Notes: a model not told the origin generated them from the letters alone. DNA of 14,450 nt from an uncultured Prevotella sp. (GCA_937877685.1 CALFGU010000136.1:1-14450), one strand, 5' to 3'; positions 1 through 6,837 are shown, counted from the first letter of the stretch. Made by a program: numbers and translations.

Positions 1-1522
1 TGAAAGCCTCCGTCGTGAAACTCAGGGCTTGGAAGCACAGATGACTAACTTCTTCATTCCTGATAACTACGAATTCTCTAACGGTGTAGTTCCCGGTCAA
101 GATCCCTCTTCTTCTAAGACTCGCTACTCTCTCGAATCTTACTTCGGCCGTGCAGAAGTTTCTATCGCTGACCGCTATAGCCTCTCAGCATCACTTCGTT
201 ACGACGGTTCTTCTAAGTTCCACCCCGATAAGCGTTGGGGCGCATTCTGGTCAGTAGGTGCTGCTTGGCGTTTGAGCGAAGAAGAATTCTTCCAGACTTC
301 TTTCCTCCGCGATTATGTAGACAACTTTAAGATTAAGGGTAGTTACGGTACTCAGGGTAATGACGCTATTGGCGGTACTTATGCCCTCTATCTCGACCAG
401 TACACTGTATCTAACGTAGATGGTAAGCCCGGTGTAACTCACGCATACCGTGGTAACCCCAACTTGACTTGGGAAAAGTCAACTAACTTCAACGTAGGTT
501 TCGAATCAAGCTTCCTCAAGAACCGTTTGATGGTAGAATTTGACTACTTCATCAAGGTTACTAGCGACATGCTCTTCAACCGTCGTCTTGCTCCATCTGT
601 AGGTGTTCCCTCTACAATTGCAGACAACGGTATGGAAATGCAGAACGAAGGTGTTGAATTGACTTTGACAGGTGTTCTTGCTAAGAAGAAGAACTTCAAT
701 TGGACTGCTTCTTTGAACTTGACTCATTATAAGAATACAATCAACGAACTCGAGCCCGGTAAGGATCCCTCAGGTTATCAGAGTGGTAGCTACTGGCGTA
801 AGGTGGGTGGTAGCCTCTATGACTTCTACATGGTTAAGTATGCTGGTGTAGATCCTCAGACTGGTAATGCATTGTACTACCTCGACGTAGAAAAGACTGG
901 CGTAGTTAGCGACGCAGAAGGTAATCCTATCCTCGATGCTAACGGTAACAAGCAGTACTACAACTACGTAGAAACTACTACAACTACTAGCGGTTCTTCT
1001 GCAACTAAGTACGAACTCGGCAAGTCTTCTTTGCCCGATGTATATGGTGGTCTCAGCACAACAATTGAAGCATTTGGCTTCGACCTCTCTATTGCTACTG
1101 CGTTCCAACTCGGTGGTTACTGCTACGATGGTACTTATGGTGGTTTGATGGGTTCTAACGCTGGTTCTAACTTCCACATTGATATGTTCAAGCGTTGGCA
1201 AAAGCCCGGCGACATCACTGATGTTCCCCGTCTCGAAAACGCAAACATGAACATGACTGGTGGTGTAACTAACGACCGCTTCTTGACGAAGTCTGACTAC
1301 TTCTCTTTGAAGAACGTACAGCTCGGTTACACAGTGCCCAAGGCATGGTTGAAGAAGTTCTCAGGTATCGAATCACTCCGCGTTTATGCTGTAGGTGACA
1401 ACCTCTTCCTCGGTTCTAAGCGCTATGGTCTCGACCCCCGTCAGAGCCTCTCAGGTGCTACTAGCACAGACTCTTACTCTGCAATGCGCACCGTTTCTTT
1501 CGGTGTTAGCGTAGCATTCTAA
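1..1522 (+). CDS. susC: SusC/RagA-family TonB-linked outer-membrane receptor, C-terminal part (5' truncated)
   Basis: This is the C-terminal half of an outer-membrane beta-barrel that imports oligosaccharides or peptides in partnership with a SusD lipoprotein, powered by TonB. The frame is open from base 2 with no stop, so the start lies left of the window; the leucine codon at 29 is internal. Roughly 506 residues are visible, against about 1000 for full-length family members. Recognisable SusC barrel signatures include LESYFGRAEVS, LRYDGSSKF and WGAFWSVGAAWRLSEEEFF near the left end, GNPNLTWEKSTNFNVGFE in the middle, and MRTVSFGVSVAF at the C terminus, ending in the aromatic residue expected for BAM-dependent insertion. 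SusD follows after 41 nt. Lysines are essentially all AAG, suggesting very high expression. The substrate cannot be read from the sequence: plug and carboxypeptidase-like domains are outside the window. Confidence 0.96.
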   Translation, partial: ESLRRETQGLEAQMTNFFIPDNYEFSNGVVPGQDPSSSKTRYSLESYFGRAEVSIADRYSLSASLRYDGSSKFHPDKRWGAFWSVGAAWRLSEEEFFQTSFLRDYVDNFKIKGSYGTQGNDAIGGTYALYLDQYTVSNVDGKPGVTHAYRGNPNLTWEKSTNFNVGFESSFLKNRLMVEFDYFIKVTSDMLFNRRLAPSVGVPSTIADNGMEMQNEGVELTLTGVLAKKKNFNWTASLNLTHYKNTINELEPGKDPSGYQSGSYWRKVGGSLYDFYMVKYAGVDPQTGNALYYLDVEKTGVVSDAEGNPILDANGNKQYYNYVETTTTTSGSSATKYELGKSSLPDVYGGLSTTIEAFGFDLSIATAFQLGGYCYDGTYGGLMGSNAGSNFHIDMFKRWQKPGDITDVPRLENANMNMTGGVTNDRFLTKSDYFSLKNVQLGYTVPKAWLKKFSGIESLRVYAVGDNLFLGSKRYGLDPRQSLSGATSTDSYSAMRTVSFGVSVAF

Positions 1523-1563
1523 GATTAACCAACACAATTCTTTAACAAGAAACAAAGACAACA

Positions 1564-3132
1564 ATGAAAATTTCTAAATATCTTAGCACGGTCCTCCTCG
1601 CAGGTACGCTCACCGCTTGTGGTGACAGCTTCCTCGAACCTCAGTATTCTGGGGCAGCAACCTCTGAAGAGATCGCCAACGCAGCACAAGATGACCCTCA
1701 GGGTGTACTTGGTTCGCAGCTCGATGGTGTTTACGCAAACTTGAGCTTTATGAGTGCTACAGGTGCTGATGGCATCCATAGTCACATGGACCGTGGTCTC
1801 TGTGGTGTGATGATGCTTTCAAACAACACCTCTAACGACGTGAGTCTCTATATGGACGGTGACCCCTGGCACTTCGACAAGCAGCTCGAATACTATGGTC
1901 AGGAATATATTCGTTCAGGCTGGGGTTGGAACCTCTTCTATACTGTAATCAAGGGTACTAACGAAATCATCCCCATGATTGACCCTGCTACAGCAACTAC
2001 TGAAGGTAAGGCAATGCTCGGTCAGGCACTCGCCCTCCGCGGTCTTTCTTACTTCTATCTTGCTCAGTACTATCAGGACACTTATGCTACCTCACAGAAC
2101 AAGCCTTGTGTGCCCCTCCGTCTTACTGACGCTGAAGGTAGCATCGAAGGTCGTGCAACTGTACAGCAGGTTTACGACCAGGTTGTTAAGGACTTGACAA
2201 CAGCTATCGACCTTCTCGACGGTTGGAAGCGCTCTACTATGACTCAGGTTGACAAGCAGGTTGCTCAGGGTATTCTTTCTCGTGTTTACCTCGTAATGCA
2301 CAAGTGGACTGACGCTATTGAAATGGCTCAGGCGGCTCGCGCTGGTTATCCTTTGATGAATGTTGACGAAGCATTCAACTACAACTATCAGGATGTAACT
2401 AACTCTGAAATCATGTGGGGTGTTGACATCACAACATCTACTTCTATGATTTACGCTTCATTCCAGTCTTGGATGTGTGCTCAGTACTATGGTTACGGTG
2501 GTCAGGTTGGTGCGTTCCAGCTCATCGACGCTAAGCTCTACAACTCAATTCCTGAAAACGACGTACGTAAGTATCTCTACGTTGCTCCCGGTGAAACTTA
2601 TCCCTGTGAAGGTTGGGACATTCCCGCTTACGGTAACTTGAAGTTTAAGGCTGAAGGCGCAGAAGACTTCCTCGGTGACTACATCTACATGCGTTCTTCA
2701 GAAATGTACCTCACAGAAGCTGAAGCCCTCGTACGCCTCGGTCGTGCTGACGAAGCTTACACACTCCTCACAGAGTTTATGAGCAACCGTCTCACAGAAG
2801 GCGAATGGGAAATCAAGCGCGCAACTATCGATGTTGTTCAGAACCAGCGTCGCGTAGAACTCTGGGGTGAAGGTTTCTCTTACTTCGACCACCGTCGTTG
2901 GCAGTTTGATATGGACCGCGGTTACGAAGGTACTAACGACCATCCCTCTGCATGGCCTATCCACCTCCAGAATGGTTTCGTGCCTTGGTATCACTACGCT
3001 TGGCGTTACCAGTTGCCCCTCCGCGAAATCCAGGAAAACGAAAGCATCACTGAAGACGACCAGAACGTAATTGGTGAAGAAGGTAATCAGGATCCCGTTG
3101 CTGATAAGATTACTGACTGGAGCGAAAAGTAA
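1564..3132 (+). CDS. susD: SusD/RagB-family nutrient-binding outer-membrane lipoprotein
   Basis: This surface lipoprotein caps the SusC channel and captures substrate for import. It has 522 residues, normal for the family. The N terminus is a lipoprotein signal with lipobox LTAC, lipidated Cys19, followed by GDSFLEP, as is common in SusD proteins. The TPR-like helical part includes GKAMLGQALALRGLSYFYLA (about 152-171), the equivalent of the family's conserved helix. The C-terminal RagB/SusD region is recognisable at MRSSEMYLTEAEALVRLGR and NQRRVELWGEGFSYFDHRRW. The start is set by the signal peptide; no Shine-Dalgarno site is visible, as is usual in Bacteroidetes. The gene sits 41 nt after susC without an intervening hairpin, so the two should be co-transcribed. 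The first two lysines in the signal peptide are AAA, while later ones are AAG. Ligand specificity is unknown. Confidence 0.97.
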   Translation: MKISKYLSTVLLAGTLTACGDSFLEPQYSGAATSEEIANAAQDDPQGVLGSQLDGVYANLSFMSATGADGIHSHMDRGLCGVMMLSNNTSNDVSLYMDGDPWHFDKQLEYYGQEYIRSGWGWNLFYTVIKGTNEIIPMIDPATATTEGKAMLGQALALRGLSYFYLAQYYQDTYATSQNKPCVPLRLTDAEGSIEGRATVQQVYDQVVKDLTTAIDLLDGWKRSTMTQVDKQVAQGILSRVYLVMHKWTDAIEMAQAARAGYPLMNVDEAFNYNYQDVTNSEIMWGVDITTSTSMIYASFQSWMCAQYYGYGGQVGAFQLIDAKLYNSIPENDVRKYLYVAPGETYPCEGWDIPAYGNLKFKAEGAEDFLGDYIYMRSSEMYLTEAEALVRLGRADEAYTLLTEFMSNRLTEGEWEIKRATIDVVQNQRRVELWGEGFSYFDHRRWQFDMDRGYEGTNDHPSAWPIHLQNGFVPWYHYAWRYQLPLREIQENESITEDDQNVIGEEGNQDPVADKITDWSEK

Positions 3133-3147
3133 AAACTAATAGTAGGT

Positions 3148-3177
3148 GATGTGTGTCACACCTCTGTGACGCACATC
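3148..3177. promoter_or_regulatory. Intergenic hairpin between susD and the third lipoprotein gene
   Basis: Arms GATGTG-T-GTCACA (3148-3160) and TGTGAC-G-CACATC (3165-3177) form a 13-position stem with one T/G wobble around a 4-nt loop. No T-run follows, so it is not a classical terminator. It lies 15 nt after the susD stop and 23 nt before the next start. A role in mRNA stability or processing, giving the downstream gene a different expression level, is inference. Confidence 0.7.
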
Positions 3178-3200
3178 CCTAATAAACTAGATAACAAAGT

Positions 3201-4244
3201 ATGAAACTTAATATTTTCAAAACACTTGCGTTGGGTGTCTTGACTATGGGCTTCGTTGCTTGTGACGAAGATTTCACCAAGGCTGACTACGATGCGCCCA
3301 TCGCTGCGGCAGGTGTTCTTCCCGAAGCAACTACAGGTGATGCTGATGCTTTTGGAGAATCAGCGCTTATCTCAGCTTCGATTTCTCCCGTTGAAGGCGC
3401 TACTGCTACAAACTGGGGCTTGCTTGTAAGTACAAATCCCGAACCCTCACTTGCAGGTAGCATCAAGATTGAAGGTGACATTGCTGTGCCTTCTACAACA
3501 TTCTCAGTTACTGGTTTGACTGACAAGACTCATTATTACTACCGCACCTTCGTAAGCGACGGCGTTTCTGTTGCTTTTGGTGAAACTAAGGAGTTCACAA
3601 CTAACGGTGACGCTTGGGCATCTGAGCAGGGAACGTGGAGTTTTGCAACTGCGGCAGAAGCAGATGCTTACTTGCCCTACCGCTCTATGCTTGGCGCAAC
3701 TCACGCTTCAGCTGCAGGCTTTACAACAGTAAGCATGGCGGCACTTTACGGTCAGGAATTCTACGGCGTTGCTTCAACAGTGTTCGATCCCGTGAAGTTG
3801 TTCAACACACTCTCAGGTTCTCTCACTACTTACGGTGTAATGAACGCTGCAGGTTTCAAGATGGACTTCACTGGAATGTTCTTCCCCAAGGTTTGGTTTG
3901 ACGTAACAATGATCGAAATGTACTTCGGTGAAACTACTTACCCCGGTCACTTCGATGTTTACGTTTCTCACAATCCTATCGAAACTGCTGCTGACCTCCA
4001 GAATGCAGTTAAGATTGGTTCTTCTAAGGGCGCTGGTAAGGCACAGGAACTCTATGCTACTAACCAGGAAACTTCTTCAAAGGAACCTATGAAGTTTGAT
4101 GTTCCCAGCGAATATTGGGGCGAATCTTACGTTTACATTGTAAGCACTGCTGACTATAATGGTGCATTCTCTGGCGAAACAAGCTTCGGTGTTGTAGTAT
4201 TTGGTTACGGTGTTGAAGTAACAGTTCCCAAGACTGAAGAATAA
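3201..4244 (+). CDS. SusE/SusF-position surface lipoprotein with Fn3-like domain
   Basis: This is a 347-residue lipoprotein in the position usually taken by SusE/SusF-type glycan-binding proteins. The signal peptide ends in lipobox FVAC with lipidated Cys21 followed by DED; acidic residues directly after the Cys resemble the Bacteroidetes surface-export signal. Residues about 40-135 look like a beta-sandwich of Fn3 type, ending in HYYYRTFVSDG and FGETKEFTT, a pattern common in Bacteroidetes surface proteins. The rest (about 136-347) is rich in aromatic, Gly and Thr residues, with FDVYVSHNP and YVYIVSTADY, and is probably another beta-sandwich, but I do not recognise the family. Together with SusC and SusD it likely binds the same substrate. 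The gene is followed after 18 nt by a strong terminator, so it is the last gene of the operon. It could equally be described as a hypothetical lipoprotein; the substrate is unknown. Confidence 0.85.
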   Translation: MKLNIFKTLALGVLTMGFVACDEDFTKADYDAPIAAAGVLPEATTGDADAFGESALISASISPVEGATATNWGLLVSTNPEPSLAGSIKIEGDIAVPSTTFSVTGLTDKTHYYYRTFVSDGVSVAFGETKEFTTNGDAWASEQGTWSFATAAEADAYLPYRSMLGATHASAAGFTTVSMAALYGQEFYGVASTVFDPVKLFNTLSGSLTTYGVMNAAGFKMDFTGMFFPKVWFDVTMIEMYFGETTYPGHFDVYVSHNPIETAADLQNAVKIGSSKGAGKAQELYATNQETSSKEPMKFDVPSEYWGESYVYIVSTADYNGAFSGETSFGVVVFGYGVEVTVPKTEE

Positions 4245-4262
4245 TAACTTTGCAACTTATTA

Positions 4263-4294
4263 AAATCCATCCGAGCAATCGGGTGGATTTTTTT
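4263..4294 (+). terminator. Rho-independent terminator of the sus operon
   Basis: The arms AAATCCATCCG (4263-4273) and CGGGTGGATTT (4280-4290) form an 11-position stem with one T/G wobble and a 6-nt loop, running into seven T residues. It starts 18 nt after the stop of the third lipoprotein gene, closing the operon. Confidence 0.92.
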
Positions 4295-4368
4295 ATTGGT
4301 ATTCGGTAAACAGTTTGATCTCTATGAATATAAATTCGTTCGAATAGTATAAGCCCCACAGTTGGCAT

Positions 4369-4572
4369 GATTCCCCTGAAAGGGGATAAAGCCATCAGCC
4401 CAAGGCAACGCCCTGGGTGTAGTTGTAATTGAGGTTTGCGCCCTAAAAGGGCAAAAGCAATTATTAGAATCTAAACAGCAATGCTTTTGCCCCTTCAGGG
4501 CGCAAACCCAAACGTTAATAACCCCAGGGTGTTACCCTGGGCTGGATGCTTATTGGCCTTTCAGGCCGTTAC
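4369..4572. repeat. REP-like module: two inverted arms of three GC-rich hairpins each
   Basis: About 204 nt form an imperfect palindrome. Left arm hairpins: TCCCC/GGGGA (4372-4386), CCCAAGGC/GCCCTGGG (about 4399-4417, one mismatch) and GCCCT/AGGGC (4440-4452). Right arm, in mirror order: GCCC/GGGC (4489-4501), CCCAGGGT/ACCCTGGG (4523-4541) and GGCCT/AGGCC (4555-4567). The linkers also match between arms: GGTTTGCGCCCT and GGGCAAAAGCA on the left correspond to the reverse complement of the right arm. The centre is about 4461-4478. It resembles REP/BIME-type elements of the kind mobilised by REP-associated Y1 transposases, but no transposase gene is in the window. It lies just after the sus operon terminator. 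Confidence 0.8.
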
Positions 4573-4606
4573 TTCTCATAAAGTTTAGCAGACACCAATA
4601 ATCTTA

Positions 4607-4640
4607 TTTTGCAATAATATCGGAGTTTGCTCTTGCAAAA
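4607..4640. repeat. 8-bp inverted repeat TTTTGCAA/TTGCAAAA
   Basis: TTTTGCAA (4607-4614) and TTGCAAAA (4633-4640) are perfect reverse complements separated by 18 nt. On the minus strand the right arm overlaps TACTTTTG (4643-4636), which fits the Bacteroidetes -7 pattern TAnnTTTG but lacks a clear TTTG -33 box. It could be an operator or chance. No gene follows on either strand. Confidence 0.4.
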
Positions 4641-4703
4641 GTATTTCTCTATATTAGGAGAAACAGAGGATATGCCGAGAATATGCTAAGAATTTTAATC
4701 ATC

Positions 4704-4719
4704 CCCCCTCGAGAGGGGG
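4704..4719. repeat. Short GC-rich perfect palindrome CCCCCTC-GA-GAGGGGG
   Basis: Seven-base arms, perfectly complementary around a central GA, lie in otherwise AT-rich non-coding sequence. There is no T-run after it. It may be a further REP-like hairpin related to the module at 4369-4572; its function is unknown. Confidence 0.5.
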
Positions 4720-4763
4720 ATTGTCTTTGCGAGTTAACTGCTATATTATATCCTAAAGTTTAC

Positions 4764-5215
4764 TATTGCTGTCAGGTAAATTTCAGTAAGGCCCGCAATA
4801 ATATGTGTTTTAGAGGATGTATTATTTTAGAACACGAATCTCACGAATTTCACAAACCGAAGGTCGCGCAACTCAATGACCATGCAGACAGATATTTGCT
4901 TATCGCATACGAATAACACGAATGTCCATCTGGATTTTCTTGCACACAAAGTAAAACTTGCTCCGCATGGTTATTCGTGTTATTCGTATGCGATGAGCAA
5001 GGCATTAACCCGCAAGGATTCGTGTTATTCGTGAGATTCGTGTTCTCTCTCTAATAAACGATACAGATGGTATTGACTTGAGTGGTCTCAGGTAACTTTG
5101 ATATTTATGTATTTTTAAAGGGGCGCTTGGTTTTCAAAAATCATACCAAAATGCCGATTCATCAGGGATACGGATGCTTTAAAAGTGAGATTTCTAAGTT
5201 TACCAGTCAGCAATA
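4764..5215. repeat. Three-layer nested inverted repeat built partly of ATTCGTGTT-type 9-mers
   Basis: Three pairs of arms are nested about one centre near 4948. Inner pair: 4896-4923 with 4973-5000, 27 of 28 positions complementary. Middle pair: 4830-4848 with 5027-5045, 19 of 19. Outer pair: 4764-4783 with 5196-5215, 17 of 20. The middle and inner arms consist of 9-nt units: GATTCGTGT, TATTCGTGA, GATTCGTGT at 5017-5043, and TATTCGTGT, TATTCGTAT at 4972-4989, with reverse complements on the left. The loop (4924-4972) is unique sequence with no ORF. The outer spacers are asymmetric (46 and 150 nt), so the element has taken insertions or deletions. I see no transposase gene; this is best called a non-autonomous palindromic element of unknown origin. 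Confidence 0.8.
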
Positions 5216-5359
5216 ATAAGTTTACTATGTTTTCCTGAGTCCTCATGCTTAAAGCATAAGTTCTTGGAGGGAAAAGCAAAGACTTTGTCACCTCTACTCT
5301 GCAAACTTTTCTCTTATCGCCCTCGAAATCTCCAAAATGCTCATTATGAGGCTACTTTT
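5216..5359. other. Non-coding stretch with short odd-length palindromes upstream of the rlpA promoter
   Basis: No plausible gene is present. Three perfect palindromes with a single central base are visible: ATGCTT-A-AAGCAT (5245-5257), CAAAG-A-CTTTG (5277-5287) and CTCAT-T-ATGAG (5340-5350). The last ends 9 nt before the -33 box at 5360 and could be a regulator site; this is inference from position only. Confidence 0.4.
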
Positions 5360-5391
5360 TTTGTTCGCCCCTGCTGAAAGTCGTAAATTTG
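5360..5391 (+). promoter_or_regulatory. Bacteroidetes-type promoter (TTTG - 20 nt - TAAATTTG)
   Basis: TTTG at 5360-5363 and TAAATTTG at 5384-5391 match both elements of the Bacteroidetes primary sigma-factor consensus with exactly 20 nt between them. Transcription would begin near 5398 and reach rlpA through a leader of about 230 nt that holds no convincing ORF. A dyad, GCACTC (5391-5396) and GAGTGC (5423-5428), enclosing CCTC/GAGG (5402-5412), spans the predicted start point and could be an operator. Confidence 0.7.
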
Positions 5392-5628
5392 CACTCGTTA
5401 ACCTCACAGAGGGGTAGCAATTGAGTGCGCTTTTGCGTATATCCTTGGGCATTTTTTTGCAAATTGTTGCCTGTCGTTCTTGCTGGAGGATGACGCGAAA
5501 TTTTGATGACGACTATGGTAATTTGAAGATGTGGGTAGACCATAGGTTCGGTTGTCGTTGTTTCAAGTTCATGCTCCTCGGTCGCTCAGTTTCGCTTGCG
5601 ATGCTGCCTTTGTGGCAAACTAAATCGA

Positions 5629-6183
5629 ATGCTAAAAACAATCCTAAGAACAGGACTCGTGATAATCGTCCTGTTGCTTGGCGTGACTTCTGCTTCTGCA
5701 AAGAAAAATTACGAAGCGCAGGGCAAGGCAAGTTACTACGCCAACAAATTCAATGGGAGACGCACAAGTAGCGGTGAAATTTTCAGTCAAGATAGTCTCA
5801 CCTGTGCGCACCGAACACTGCCTTTTGGCACGTACCTTAAAGTGAAAAACCAAAACAATGGCAAGGAAGTCATTGTTAGAGTAACCGACCGCGGTCCTTT
5901 TATTAAAGGTCGTGTCGTTGACCTCTCGCGCGCCGCTGCTGAAGAAATCGGAATGATTCAAGCAGGTGTTGTTCGCGTAGAAGTGGTAGAAGTGGAGCAT
6001 CCAAACTATCCTGAAATTGCGCCTTTCGAGCATCCTTTGTTTCAGATGTATGACGAGAATCTGAAGAAGTCATACACGCTTGAAGAATGGCGTGTTTCGC
6101 ATGCGGACGACCGCATCACGCTTTTGGAAAAGGTAGTTGTTGACTCCCTCCGCAGTTACATTGCAGATGTTGACATTAAGTAA
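5629..6183 (+). CDS. rlpA: RlpA-like double-psi beta-barrel protein (septal ring lytic transglycosylase family)
   Basis: This is an exported protein of the RlpA family, whose studied members cleave peptidoglycan strands lacking stem peptides during daughter-cell separation. I chose the ATG at 5629, which begins a clean signal peptide (LKTILRTGLVIIVLLLG, cleavage after ASA at residue 24); an in-frame ATG at 5596 would add 11 unlikely residues. The double-psi beta-barrel covers about residues 31-122: GKASYYANKFNGRRTSSGE, then LTCAHRTLPFGT with His61, then VRVTDRGPF with Asp87, and GRVVDLSRAAAEEIGM. His and Asp at these places are the expected active-site pair. There is no lipobox and no SPOR domain, unlike E. 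coli RlpA; instead there is a C-terminal tail of about 60 residues of unknown role. The gene stands alone, with its own promoter and terminator. Family assignment is firm; catalytic activity is inferred. Confidence 0.93.
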   Translation: MLKTILRTGLVIIVLLLGVTSASAKKNYEAQGKASYYANKFNGRRTSSGEIFSQDSLTCAHRTLPFGTYLKVKNQNNGKEVIVRVTDRGPFIKGRVVDLSRAAAEEIGMIQAGVVRVEVVEVEHPNYPEIAPFEHPLFQMYDENLKKSYTLEEWRVSHADDRITLLEKVVVDSLRSYIADVDIK

Positions 6184-6202
6184 TGTGATAAACAAAACAA
6201 AG

Positions 6203-6238
6203 AAATCCGCAGCATGTTTTTGTTGCGGATTTTTTTGT
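6203..6238 (+). terminator. Rho-independent terminator after rlpA
   Basis: AAATCCGCAGCA (6203-6214) pairs with TGTTGCGGATTT (6221-6232), with one G/T wobble, and the descending arm runs into a T-tract to about 6236. It begins 20 nt after the rlpA stop. Confidence 0.9.
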
Positions 6239-6253
6239 ATGTCAGTGGGTGTT

Positions 6254-6576
6254 TTGACAGAAGAACATAAGAAGCATAAGGACTTTCCGTTGACATGGTT
6301 AGTTTAGTTTTTTTTCTTGACAAAAGAACATAAGAAACATAAGGAATTTTTACTTGACAGGTAGGGACGCACGGTCTGTGCGTCCGTAGTTCAGTCGAAC
6401 TTTGAGTGGTTTGCTTTTTTCTTGACAAAAGAACATAAGAAACATAAGGCTTTTCCGTTTGACCAGTAGGGACGCACGGTCCGTGCGTCCGTAACCAAAG
6501 GCATGCAAGTAATTGCTATTATTTCGTACAACTCTTTCGTTGGTAATTACGGACGCACGGGTCGTGCGTCCCTACC
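6254..6576. repeat. Composite repeat array: ACATAAGAA 9-mers (unit A) plus GGACGCACGG palindromes (unit B)
   Basis: Unit A contains AACATAAGAAACATAAGG and occurs at 6254-6281 (diverged), 6316-6344 and 6421-6449; the last two are identical over 29 nt. Unit B is a palindrome with arms GGACGCACGG and CCGTGCGTCC flanked by GTAG and GTA; it occurs at 6361-6388, 6466-6493 and, inverted, at 6548-6575. A and B are separated by exactly 16 nt both times, so A+B repeats with a 105-nt period (6316 to 6421, 6361 to 6466). The first A copy lacks its B palindrome: the flanks are kept but the palindrome is missing, shortening the spacing to about 62 nt. No ORF, and not CRISPR-like: there are too few units and the spacers are related. 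Confidence 0.85.
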
Positions 6577-6830
6577 GGTTTGTCGGAAATTTACGAGTGT
6601 TTGCCGTTTGTTTGTTAAGGTCTTTGGGGTCTAATTTTATTTCCGAAAATCGGCAAATTATTAGGCGCCTCACGAAGTTACTAATAGGCGCCCTTAAGTC
6701 TCAAACTCGCGCCCGTAACCTACTAATTGTTTTCGCTATTTAAGGTTCTGTTTTCAGCATGCCGTATTTGCGTGTCGTGGGGATGCTATAAGTAGGGATT
6801 TCTGACCTGCTACGCGTGTTCTTTCATTCT
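6577..6830. other. Non-coding spacer with crossed inverted repeats and TAnTAGGCGCC direct repeats
   Basis: No convincing gene. CGGAAAT (6584-6590) pairs with ATTTCCG (6639-6645), and TTTGCCG (6600-6606) pairs with CGGCAAA (6651-6657). The arms interleave, which would give a pseudoknot if transcribed. TATTAGGCGCC (6659-6669) and TAATAGGCGCC (6682-6692) are direct repeats 23 nt apart, with a weaker third GCGCCC about 22 nt further on. Function unknown. Confidence 0.4.
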
Positions 6831-6837
6831 TTTTTTA

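Noticed and set aside
770..1201. 143-codon minus-strand ORF opposite susC
   Set aside because: Antisense shadow created by the biased codon use of susC; no domain is recognisable.
4246..4253. TAACTTTG directly after the third lipoprotein stop
   Set aside because: The sus terminator follows within 10 nt, so a promoter here would be unproductive; chance match.
4683..4916. 77-codon + strand ORF
   Set aside because: It runs through the palindrome at 4704-4719 and the ATTCGTG inverted repeats; the composition looks like translated repeat, not protein.
5093..5100. TAACTTTG, a possible -7 promoter element
   Set aside because: No TTTG at the right distance (nearest TTG gives a 17-nt gap) and no gene follows.
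5605..5612. TGCCTTTG as a closer rlpA promoter
   Set aside because: The second base departs from TAnnTTTG and no TTTG lies 19-21 nt upstream.
5421..5771. 116-codon + strand ORF overlapping the start of rlpA
   Set aside because: TTG start, no recognisable domain, and its second half is out of frame over the clear RlpA signal peptide and barrel.
6254..6493. Possible CRISPR array
   Set aside because: Only three A copies, at unequal spacing (about 62 and 105 nt), the intervening sequence is itself repeated, and no cas gene is present.
6513..6743. 76-codon + strand ORF
   Set aside because: It crosses unit B and the crossed inverted repeats, and no family is recognisable.
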